A stretch of 9,475 bases of DNA, taken from contig JAGFXQ010000119.1 of the NCBI GenBank assembly GCA_017861355.1, positions 1 through 9,475 of the forward strand, in the 5' to 3' direction. The DNA comes from Bacillota bacterium. GTDB lineage: Bacteria > Bacillota > Clostridia > Lachnospirales > Lachnospiraceae. Below are positions 1 through 5,879 of this stretch, piece by piece. Below the pieces are notes generated by a model. The model ran no database searches. It saw only the letters and a list, made by a program, of their open reading frames with translations, and had not been told where the DNA came from. The stretch's first letter is position 1, and the number at the start of each line of letters is the position of its first letter. The position numbers and the translations under genes were made by a program.

Positions 1-653
1 CCGCCGGAACCGGTCTCGATAAAGCCGTCCATCGGACGGGTATAGAACATGTATTTTCCATTCACAAATTCCGGATGTAGCAGTACATTTCTCTGCTGTG
101 GGGATTGCAAAGTCTTCAGATTATTTAATCTCTCCCAAGTCTTCAAATCCTTGGTTCTTACAATTCCTGCTTCAGCAACTGCAGCGGATAAATCAGCGTT
201 CGCAGTATCCTTACTCTCCGAGCAGAACACACCATAGATATAACCGTCTTCATGCTTTGTCAGACGCATATCGTATACATTTGTTTCGTATTTGCAGGTG
301 TCTGGAAGTTCAATCGGATAATCCCAAAAATGAAAGCCATCAATCGGACTGTCACTTTCTGCAACTCCAAAGAAGGATTTTCTGTCATTTCCTTCAATTC
401 TGGCTACCAGATAATACTTACCGTCCAGTTCGATTGCTCCGGAATTGAAGACAGCATTCACTCCGAGACGCTCCATGAAGTAGGGATTTGTCTCCTCATT
501 CAGGTCATATTTCCAGAACAACGGAATATGTTCATTCGTTAATACCGGATTCTCAAAACGATCATACATTCCGGTATATATGCTGCTTTTCTCATTTTTC
601 TTCGAGATTAATTGCTCATATTTTGCTAATTCCACATAATAATTAGGATGCAT
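1..653 (-). CDS. 4-O-beta-D-mannosyl-D-glucose phosphorylase, GH130 family (3' end cut off by window)
   Basis: Cytoplasmic enzyme expected to split beta-1,4-mannosyl-glucose with inorganic phosphate into alpha-mannose 1-phosphate and glucose. The first 217 codons are present; the family is usually about 390 residues, so the C-terminal part lies outside the window. Visible family segments are NPYFMERLGVNAVFNSGAIE (56-75), the VARIEGNDRKSFF stretch (about 83-95), NVYDMRLTKHEDG (125-137) and SPQQRNVLLHPEF. Asp128 in the YDMR motif matches the general acid Asp of characterised GH130 subfamily 1 enzymes. The start ATG at 653 follows AAAGGAG (660-666) by 6 nt. It is the third gene after manA and the epimerase, whose product is its expected substrate, and this neighbour is the main reason to prefer mannosyl-glucose over other GH130 substrates. 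The remaining doubt is exact specificity, for example longer mannooligosaccharides. Confidence 0.9.
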   Translation of the reverse strand, partial: MHPNYYVELAKYEQLISKKNEKSSIYTGMYDRFENPVLTNEHIPLFWKYDLNEETNPYFMERLGVNAVFNSGAIELDGKYYLVARIEGNDRKSFFGVAESDSPIDGFHFWDYPIELPDTCKYETNVYDMRLTKHEDGYIYGVFCSESKDTANADLSAAVAEAGIVRTKDLKTWERLNNLKTLQSPQQRNVLLHPEFVNGKYMFYTRPMDGFIETGSG

Positions 654-756
654 TCTATTCTCCTTTATCGATCATTCTCTTTTATCCATACCAAATGAAT
701 TACAAACCTTTCACTTGAGGCATCGCCAAAGCCTGCTTACCGCAGCTCCCCTAATG
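654..756. other. 103-nt spacer between epimerase and phosphorylase genes
   Basis: Non-coding gap inside the operon. It holds the AAAGGAG ribosome binding site of the phosphorylase (660-666) and only short, weak inverted repeats of 4 bp or so (for example CTGC/GCAG near 731-746). I see no T-tract terminator and no convincing internal promoter, so the two flanking genes are probably co-transcribed. Confidence 0.5.
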
Positions 757-1929
757 TTAGAATGTGATATTACGGTTGATTATCTCGAAGCACATTCTTC
801 CGTTATGATACGGACATTTCCACGGACCCACGATTCCTCTGGTACTCATTGGGGTACCTTCCTTCGTCAGTTCGAAGAACCACTCAGAGCCCTCCCTGGG
901 ATCAATCATATAGACCTTGATAAAGTCCCATATCTTACCCGCACTCTCCAGATATTCAACCTTAGAAGGATCCTTCTGATATCCATTGAGGAAGCCGAGT
1001 ATTGCTTCTGCCTGAACCCACCACACCTTCTTGGTATCCAGGTTACCATCTTCACATTCATTGTACAGAGAAGTCTCATCCATCGCTACCGAGTGGATAT
1101 GAGCAGTCAGCTCCCGCGTAACCGGCGCAATCCTTGCCAGATACACCGGATCCTTCAGTATCTCCACGCTACGATCCACCAACCAGGAGGCCTCAATATC
1201 ATGTCCGTAGGAATTCAGATCAAGCAAAGAATTCATGTCCCAGTCAAAGAAAACCTCCAGCCTTCGCTTCGCAGGATTATAGATCTGATCGGCAAAGATT
1301 GTGAGCATCCATCTCATCTTATCTGCAACCATGGCGTTCTTATCCACACGATAAACCTCTGTATATGCCTCTAATACATGAAGCAGAGTATTCATCGTCC
1401 TGCTCGCCATGACTCCGTTCTCAGATAATTTCTCATTGGACGCAGGCTGAAAGCAGCGGTCAAAGGCTTCCAGGTACCCGATGTTATCCCTGCATTTGTC
1501 TTCTATCTTATCCATGAGAGTATATGCCAGAGACAGGGCTTCCTTATCCCCCGCAGCATCATAATAAGAAGCCAGTCCGTAGATGGCAAATGCTTGGTTA
1601 TAGGTGTGCTTTGTGTCATCTGCAGGTTTACCGTCATAGGTTACTGACCAGAACACACCACCATTTTCCTGATCCAGGAATACTTTCCGTAGAAAATCAT
1701 AGGCATGCTTGGCATAACTCAGACAGGTCTCATCCTGCAAAGTAAGATAGGCATTTGAGAAAAACCAAAGAATTCTGCTATTGAGTATGCCTCCCTTGTC
1801 TGCCCTTTTGGATAAGTTCAGGTCAAAATCTATCTCCCCATAGAAACCGCCGAACTCATCATCCTTCAGACTCTTCCAAAACGGAATTAAGTCCTTACTT
1901 AAATGTTCTTTTATTTCATCTACCCTCAT
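757..1929 (-). CDS. Cellobiose/mannobiose 2-epimerase (N-acylglucosamine 2-epimerase superfamily)
   Basis: A 390-residue cytoplasmic (alpha/alpha)6-barrel enzyme that interconverts the reducing-end glucose and mannose of beta-1,4-disaccharides. Here it probably turns beta-1,4-mannobiose into mannosyl-glucose for the neighbouring phosphorylase. All key residues known from the Ruminococcus albus enzyme are present: Arg52 (NSRILWFF), His243, Glu246 and Trp249 (HDIEASW), Trp304 and Glu308 (WWVQAE), and His375 (PYHNGRMC). These fall at the same numbers as recalled for R. albus, the last shifted by one. The ATG at 1929 is chosen because AGGGAGG lies 8 nt upstream (1938-1944) and because it gives this numbering; the earlier in-frame ATG at 2013 would overlap manA and add 28 unrelated residues. 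The gene starts 41 nt after manA. The superfamily also holds GlcNAc and AGE-type epimerases, but residues and context favour the disaccharide epimerase. Confidence 0.93.
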   Translation of the reverse strand: MRVDEIKEHLSKDLIPFWKSLKDDEFGGFYGEIDFDLNLSKRADKGGILNSRILWFFSNAYLTLQDETCLSYAKHAYDFLRKVFLDQENGGVFWSVTYDGKPADDTKHTYNQAFAIYGLASYYDAAGDKEALSLAYTLMDKIEDKCRDNIGYLEAFDRCFQPASNEKLSENGVMASRTMNTLLHVLEAYTEVYRVDKNAMVADKMRWMLTIFADQIYNPAKRRLEVFFDWDMNSLLDLNSYGHDIEASWLVDRSVEILKDPVYLARIAPVTRELTAHIHSVAMDETSLYNECEDGNLDTKKVWWVQAEAILGFLNGYQKDPSKVEYLESAGKIWDFIKVYMIDPREGSEWFFELTKEGTPMSTRGIVGPWKCPYHNGRMCFEIINRNITF

Positions 1930-1937
1930 CGCTAAAA

Positions 1938-1944
1938 CCTCCCT
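1938..1944 (-). promoter_or_regulatory. Ribosome binding site fixing the epimerase start
   Basis: AGGGAGG on the minus strand sits 8 nt before the ATG at 1929. No comparable site precedes the in-frame ATG at 2013, so this site decides the start codon. Confidence 0.85.
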
Positions 1945-1970
1945 AAAGTAACAGGCTGAACATTTTACAT

Positions 1971-2903
1971 TTATATATGTGACAGGATCAATTCCATCTC
2001 TCCCTTTAAGCAATACGTTCCGTATCCGTTCGGAAGAATAAAATGATCTCCTTTCTTCAACGGTACTCCGTCTATCTCGCCGCAGCCACCGATTACACTG
2101 ATACTCAGGAATTTCTCTGTCATCGAAAACTCCTGCTCACCATGCAGCTGAACATGCTTAACTGTATAGTAATCACAGCTGACCAATTCATCGATATCGC
2201 AATTCTCATTTTGAGACGATACTCCATTCGTCTTTGAATCGATATGAGGACAACGGATAACGTCAATGCTCTTATCGATATGCAGTTCTCTGGGCTTGCC
2301 ATGATCCAAACGATCGTAATCATAGAGACGGTAGGTGATATCACTATTCTGCTGGGTCTCGAGAATCATTGTACCCTTCTTAATCGCATGTACCGTGCCC
2401 GGGTCAATCTGAAAGAAATCACCTTTCTTGATTGGACAGACGCGGATCAGCTCCTTCCATCTATTCTGATGAATCATATCCGCAAGCTGCTCCTTATCTT
2501 TGGCATTATGACCGATGACAATCTCGCCATCCTCATCGCAGTCAAGAATATACCAGCATTCTGTCTTGCCAAGAGCACCATTCTCCTGTTCTTTGGCATA
2601 AGTATCATCGGGATGGACCTGAATACTCAAATCCGTCTTTGCATCAATAATCTTAACCAGAAGAGGAAATACCTCTCCGGAGGCATAGCCAAATAATTCT
2701 CTATGATTATCCCATAGCCAGCTTAAGGTCTTGCCATGGTATTCACCGTTTCTTATCTCGCAATCCCCGTTCTTGTGGGCACTGATTGCCCAACATTCCC
2801 CTGTATTATCTCCCGGTATAGAATATCCGAATTCCGTCTGTAACTTGTTACCACCCCAGATCATGGTCTTAAACACTGGCTCTAAAAATATTATGTTCTG
2901 CAT
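1971..2903 (-). CDS. manA: Mannose-6-phosphate isomerase, class I, short bacterial form
   Basis: Zinc-dependent cytosolic enzyme that interconverts mannose 6-phosphate and fructose 6-phosphate, bringing mannose into glycolysis. The 310 residues match the roughly 315-residue Bacillus-type proteins (ManA, Pmi, GmuF), not the longer E. coli type. The N-terminus has the family FKTMIWGG motif (11-18). The zinc ligands are His97 in QVHPDD, Glu115 in KTECWY and His172 in GTVHAI; Arg192 in TYRLYDYDR corresponds to the catalytic Arg. The C-terminal cupin-like half (about 225-310) ends with GDHFILPNGYG. It is the first gene of the operon. The ribosome binding site is weak: GGAAAG lies 12 nt and AGCGAG about 7 nt before the ATG. 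In the pathway a phosphomannomutase is still needed to link mannose 1-phosphate from the phosphorylase to this enzyme, and none is in the window. Confidence 0.95.
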   Translation of the reverse strand: MQNIIFLEPVFKTMIWGGNKLQTEFGYSIPGDNTGECWAISAHKNGDCEIRNGEYHGKTLSWLWDNHRELFGYASGEVFPLLVKIIDAKTDLSIQVHPDDTYAKEQENGALGKTECWYILDCDEDGEIVIGHNAKDKEQLADMIHQNRWKELIRVCPIKKGDFFQIDPGTVHAIKKGTMILETQQNSDITYRLYDYDRLDHGKPRELHIDKSIDVIRCPHIDSKTNGVSSQNENCDIDELVSCDYYTVKHVQLHGEQEFSMTEKFLSISVIGGCGEIDGVPLKKGDHFILPNGYGTYCLKGEMELILSHI

Positions 2904-2922
2904 TGTATTGGCTCGCTTTCCG

Positions 2923-2942
2923 TTAAGTTAACGTTAACTTAA
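2923..2942. promoter_or_regulatory. Perfect 20-bp palindromic operator, probable LacI-family site
   Basis: TTAAGTTAACGTTAACTTAA equals its own reverse complement over all 20 bases and has CpG at the centre (2932/2933), the hallmark of LacI-family operators. It begins 5 bp downstream of the -10 element of the manA promoter, so it covers the expected transcription start. A bound repressor would block initiation. The best candidate is the LacI-family protein encoded just upstream (2980-4017). Binding is inferred. It does not fit the CcpA cre consensus well outside the central AACGTT. Confidence 0.8.
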
Positions 2943-2947
2943 TTATT

Positions 2948-2976
2948 ATTTTAGATTAAGGTTATTCATTTGTCAA
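2948..2976 (-). promoter_or_regulatory. Sigma-A type promoter of the manA-epimerase-phosphorylase operon
   Basis: On the minus strand, a perfect -35 TTGACA (2971-2976) and a -10 TAAAAT (2948-2953) are separated by exactly 17 nt. The expected start is near 2941, inside the palindromic operator, giving a leader of about 38 nt before the manA ATG. The promoter fits between the lacI stop (2980) and manA, so the operon can be transcribed apart from lacI, although readthrough from lacI is also possible because no terminator lies between them. Confidence 0.85.
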
Positions 2977-2979
2977 TCC

Positions 2980-4017
2980 TTATTTCTTCTTTCCCTTGGA
3001 TTCCTGTGCCCTTGTACCGGGTGCTTTTACCGAGTCCCGGTACACAATTCTTCCGCTAATCACCTTTCTGCCATAGTCCTTCGTGGGGTGCTTAATTCTC
3101 TTCATAATGGAGTTCACCGCTGCTTCTGACATGGCTTCCACATTGACCTCCACTGTAGTAATCTGGGGATCGCTTAAGGTAGCATAAAGATAATTATCAT
3201 AGCCTACCACCGAGATATCCTCCGGTATACGGTACCCTACTTTTTTCAACTGTAGAATGAAACTGTATGCCACCTCATCACAATTACATACAAAGGCTGT
3301 CGGCATTATTTCCGGAAGCTTTATCTTCATAAACTTACCATGATCATCGCGATCACTGAGAATCCATTCCTCCCGGATCTTGAGTTTGTTCTGTAACAGA
3401 GATTTGTAGTACCCGATGTATCGATCCATAATACTGGAGGTAGCATTGATATTACCCACAAAACCAATGTCTTTATGTCCGATATGGATCAAGTGGTTTG
3501 TAATCTCATAAGCGCCATAGAAGCTGTCACTGATGATGGTGTCCACCTTAAAATAGTCATCTGCAAAATCCAAAAAGATATAAGGGATATCGGATGCCGC
3601 GATCTTCTCTAGATAGCATCTGCGCATCTGACCCAGAATAATAATTCCGTCCACTTTGCTATTTTGCAGAATATGAGGCAATCCTCCGGACTTCTCCTCC
3701 TCCTCGCTCACCACCTCAAGTATTCCAAAGAAATCAAATACCAGAAGATCCTTAACAATCGTCTGATACATCTTGGCATAGAAGGCACTTTCGTGCATAA
3801 ACTGCTCTGCAATCAGGATACCGATATTATAATTCATGCCTTCCTTCATGCTCTTGCCCAAGAAATTATAGCGATAGCCCATCTCCTCCGCTTTTTGTTT
3901 TATGGTCTCTCGAACCGCATCACTGACGCCTTCTCTGTCAGACAGCGCCTTTGATACAGTCACCGTGCTGACACCCAGTTGCTCAGCAACGTCCTTCATC
4001 GTAATATTCTTACCCAT
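2980..4017 (-). CDS. LacI/GalR-family transcriptional regulator, probable repressor of the mannan operon
   Basis: A 345-residue DNA-binding protein. The N-terminal helix-turn-helix is at about residues 5-26 (TMKDVAEQLGVSTVTVSKAL), followed by the hinge at 48-58 and a periplasmic-binding-protein-like effector domain from about 63 to 330, with family segments DIGFVGNINA and ISVVGYDNYLYATLSDP. The tail after 330 is short and lysine-rich (ending KGKKK). The ATG at 4017 is preceded by GGAAGG at 4027-4032. The hinge reads NFLGKSM: Met57 stands where the usual minor-groove Leu of LacI proteins is found. Position directly upstream of manA and a perfect CpG-centred palindrome at that promoter suggest local repression relieved by a mannan-derived sugar; the effector cannot be read from the sequence. 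Confidence 0.93.
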   Translation of the reverse strand: MGKNITMKDVAEQLGVSTVTVSKALSDREGVSDAVRETIKQKAEEMGYRYNFLGKSMKEGMNYNIGILIAEQFMHESAFYAKMYQTIVKDLLVFDFFGILEVVSEEEEKSGGLPHILQNSKVDGIIILGQMRRCYLEKIAASDIPYIFLDFADDYFKVDTIISDSFYGAYEITNHLIHIGHKDIGFVGNINATSSIMDRYIGYYKSLLQNKLKIREEWILSDRDDHGKFMKIKLPEIMPTAFVCNCDEVAYSFILQLKKVGYRIPEDISVVGYDNYLYATLSDPQITTVEVNVEAMSEAAVNSIMKRIKHPTKDYGRKVISGRIVYRDSVKAPGTRAQESKGKKK

Positions 4018-4059
4018 AATAGCTATCCTTCCAATGAAAATTATTGCATCACTATTTTT

Positions 4060-4087
4060 ATTATAGCAAATTATGTGGTTAATTCAA
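4060..4087 (-). promoter_or_regulatory. Extended -10 promoter of the LacI-family regulator
   Basis: On the minus strand, TGCTATAAT (4060-4068) is a perfect -10 TATAAT with an upstream TGN extension. A weaker -35, TTGAAT (4082-4087), lies 16 nt further upstream. The expected start is near 4053, about 36 nt before the ATG at 4017. Confidence 0.75.
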
Positions 4088-4105
4088 TGTAATTACTTGA
4101 ATTAA
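4079..4105. repeat. Near-perfect AT-rich inverted repeat over the lacI -35 region
   Basis: Arms TTAATTCAA (4079-4087) and TTGAATTAA (4097-4105) are exact reverse complements. The 9-nt spacer itself holds the 8-bp palindrome GTAATTAC (4089-4096). With one extra T at 4088, the whole 27 bp is a single palindrome. It covers the lacI -35 and overlaps the T-tract of the upstream terminator. It could be a protein-binding site controlling lacI, but it differs from the operator at 2923-2942; chance in AT-rich DNA remains possible. Confidence 0.45.
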
Positions 4106-4143
4106 AAATGAGGAACTGACATGATTACACATGCAATTCCTCA
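4102..4143 (-). terminator. Intrinsic terminator of the chemotaxis gene
   Basis: In the minus-strand transcript, TGAGGAA (rc of 4137-4143) pairs with TTCCTCA (rc of 4109-4115). The stem continues inward past one mismatch with a further 2 bp and a CATG/CATG pairing, and closes on a 6-nt loop. It is followed at once by TTTTT (4104-4108) and AAT. It begins 7 nt after the stop codon of the chemotaxis gene and separates it from lacI. Confidence 0.8.
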
Positions 4144-4150
4144 CTGTCAG

Positions 4151-5662
4151 TTAAAATCTACATATTATATCAATACACAGAACCCGAATTTTTTGATTCT
4201 CTCCCGGATAAGCATAGGAAAGTGTCTTGCAGAGGCCTCCGGTCGCAGTACTGATGTATTCATGTGAGGTGTGCCATTGTCCAGGGCTATTTATAGCCCT
4301 TCTATAATACCCTTTTGTTCCATGGTAATCTCCCGGCTCTGCCGCCTTAAAACCATCTTCTTTGATAAGAATTATTTCTGGATTCATTATGGTATGACTA
4401 ATTTGGTAACCTTCGCTGTCAATGATGTAAAGACATTCATAATCCGACTGCTCCGGAAGAAAAGCGATTAAGGCTGCATCCATTTGTGCTGTCTCCGGCA
4501 TAGCGGTTAATCCCCTGATTAATTTTAAAAATTTCTCTTCCTGATGAGGCTGTAATTCATTTTGCATTACATTCTCCGGTGATGTCTTCTCAAGCTTAAA
4601 TCTGGTCATCAATTGTCGAAGTCCAACCGATACCCCTAACATATCTGAGGAAACTAAACTGTTTTCCCCTGCATAAGCAGCGTTATTTTGAACAGCTGCA
4701 GAGATATTCGTTATGATCTGTGATGTGTTTTGAAGCTCCTTCGCCTGTTGCTTTGACGCATCTGCAATACCGGTGCATAGCTTTGTTGCTTTGTTGACGG
4801 ATAGCAGAATCTCTTCGAGACTACCTGCTGTCTTCTCTGCGATACCACCGGTAATCTCTGCGGCAGAAATACTACTACTAATCAGTAATGTCGTCTGTTT
4901 TACAGCCTCCGCACTCTTTTGAGCCAATAATCCAATCTCACTTGCTACAACAGAAAAGCCTGATCCTGCCTCACCAGCTCGTGCTGCTTCTATGGAGGCA
5001 TTCAAAGCAAGTAGCTTCGTCTGTGAAGCCAGTCCGTTAATAATGTCTATTATATGGGAAATGTCACGAGAGGAGGATTGTACCTTCTGTATGGAAATCA
5101 ACATCTGATCCATATGATCCTTTCCGTACTTGGCGTCCTGTTGTATCTCCAGAATCTGCTTTGATGCAGTCTCAGCATCTGAAGCATTTGCAACCGTTTG
5201 ATCAGCGATCTGGTAGATTGTGTCAGTTAGATTACTGATCAGCTCCGCCTGCTTTGATGAATTATCTGCAATTAGTGACGCACTTGAATCTACACGACTG
5301 CTAAGCCGATCCATCTGTGCTGATAACTGATTGATTTCCTCGAACGAGCCCCTAAGTGAATGCCGAATTTTGTGCAATGCATTTTGAATCGGAAGAAAAT
5401 CACCCTGGTACTGAAGATCCTTCGTAAAGCTGACCGTCATGTTACCGGCTGAGAGGTGCGACAGTATGTGTGATATTTCACCAATGTAATCATGAAAGGT
5501 TTTGCTAATTTGATCCACATCTTCTGCCAACTCTTTGAGCAATGAATAATCTGTTGAATCGATATTAATATCTAGGTTACCCTTAACCAGTTGATGAGTA
5601 TTTTCAATAATTCCAGATGCTTCCCTTACTAATATATCAGTGTTTTTCGCTCTGTTCCACAT
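4151..5662 (-). CDS. Soluble methyl-accepting chemotaxis protein with C-terminal Cache/PDC-like sensor domain
   Basis: A 503-residue chemoreceptor with no signal peptide and no hydrophobic stretch long enough to cross the membrane, so probably cytoplasmic. Residues 10-100 form helical HAMP-like repeats (two units, each with a G-N-L/M turn near 28-31 and 73-75). Residues 100-355 are the coiled-coil signalling domain. Its hairpin tip, which contacts CheA and CheW, is seen as GLASQTKLLALNASIEAARA (210-229), followed by GEAGSGFSVVASEIGLLAQKS. Residues 375-503 form a separate alpha/beta domain with YIIDSEGYQISHT, GYYRRAINSPG, HEYISTATGG and LSYAYP in order, a pattern typical of ligand-binding Cache/PDC domains, which are normally N-terminal and extracellular. 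AGGAGG lies 8 nt before the ATG. It is a single-gene unit with its own terminator. Receptor status is certain; the sensor domain assignment is from motif pattern only, and the ligand is unknown. Confidence 0.92.
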   Translation of the reverse strand: MWNRAKNTDILVREASGIIENTHQLVKGNLDINIDSTDYSLLKELAEDVDQISKTFHDYIGEISHILSHLSAGNMTVSFTKDLQYQGDFLPIQNALHKIRHSLRGSFEEINQLSAQMDRLSSRVDSSASLIADNSSKQAELISNLTDTIYQIADQTVANASDAETASKQILEIQQDAKYGKDHMDQMLISIQKVQSSSRDISHIIDIINGLASQTKLLALNASIEAARAGEAGSGFSVVASEIGLLAQKSAEAVKQTTLLISSSISAAEITGGIAEKTAGSLEEILLSVNKATKLCTGIADASKQQAKELQNTSQIITNISAAVQNNAAYAGENSLVSSDMLGVSVGLRQLMTRFKLEKTSPENVMQNELQPHQEEKFLKLIRGLTAMPETAQMDAALIAFLPEQSDYECLYIIDSEGYQISHTIMNPEIILIKEDGFKAAEPGDYHGTKGYYRRAINSPGQWHTSHEYISTATGGLCKTLSYAYPGENQKIRVLCIDIICRF

Positions 5663-5694
5663 TATAATTTCCTCCTCTTATATCCTTGACTTAA

Positions 5695-5738
5695 TAAAAC
5701 AAAAGCAGCGAGGCCTACGCCTCGCTGCTTTTGTTTTA
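5695..5738 (-). terminator. Very strong hairpin terminator after namA, overlapping the chemoreceptor promoter
   Basis: AAAACAAAAGCAGCGAGGC (5696-5714) and its exact reverse complement (5719-5737) enclose a 4-nt loop. An outer T-A pair extends the stem to 20 bp. In minus-strand RNA the GC-rich core ends in TTTTGTTTTATT, a good intrinsic terminator for the sortase-namA operon. The structure is symmetric, so it could also act on plus-strand transcripts. It overlaps the -10 of the promoter at 5738-5766 and would be the first thing transcribed from it. Confidence 0.88.
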
Positions 5739-5766
5739 CTATATATTACTATTTACGGATTGTCAA
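5738..5766 (-). promoter_or_regulatory. Promoter of the chemotaxis gene
   Basis: On the minus strand, -35 TTGACA (5761-5766) and -10 TATAGT (5738-5743) are 17 nt apart. The predicted start near 5731 gives a 69-nt leader before the ATG at 5662. The leader would contain a nearly complete terminator hairpin at its 5' end. No sigma-28 flagellar-type promoter is evident. Confidence 0.7.
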
Positions 5767-5780
5767 TACACAATCTGTTT

Positions 5781-5879
5781 TTATACATTGAATAGTTCTC
5801 GCTTAATCCCTCCGACTGCTTCCACTACATCGTTAAAGGCATAGAAATCTACACTAGCAACCCATCCAAAGCAGAAGAG
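5781..5879 (-). pseudogene. 32-codon remnant resembling a LytR-CpsA-Psr (LCP) domain, in frame after the namA stop
   Basis: Directly after the namA TAA, the same frame stays open for 32 codons before its own TAA. It contains the string VDFYAFNDVVEAVGGI, which resembles the conserved LCP segment of the form V-D-F-x-x-F-x-x-h-V-D-x-h-G-G-I/V found in enzymes that attach glycopolymers to peptidoglycan. There is no start codon or ribosome binding site, and the frame ends too early for an LCP protein, so it looks like the relic of a deleted gene whose junction lies at the namA end. The family call is from remembered motif shape and could be wrong; a chance open frame is the alternative. Confidence 0.35.

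Noticed and set aside
98..448. Plus-strand open frames over the first 550 bases
   Set aside because: They are opposite the GH130 phosphorylase, whose protein motifs are unmistakable on the minus strand.
715..1374. 219-codon open frame on the plus strand
   Set aside because: It lies wholly opposite the epimerase gene and the spacer beside it, has no recognisable motifs or ribosome binding site, and the minus-strand gene carries all catalytic residues of its family.
1927..2013. Upstream in-frame ATG giving a 418-residue epimerase
   Set aside because: It would overlap manA, lacks a Shine-Dalgarno site and adds residues not typical of the family. The ATG at 1929 has AGGGAGG at ideal distance.
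2923..2942. CcpA cre site at the manA promoter
   Set aside because: Only the central AACGTT fits; the flanks do not match the cre consensus, and the perfect 20-bp symmetry together with the adjacent lacI gene is better explained by a local repressor.
5663..5740. c-di-GMP or other riboswitch ahead of the chemoreceptor
   Set aside because: The leader is only about 69 nt and is almost entirely a simple hairpin plus ribosome binding site, with no room for a known aptamer.
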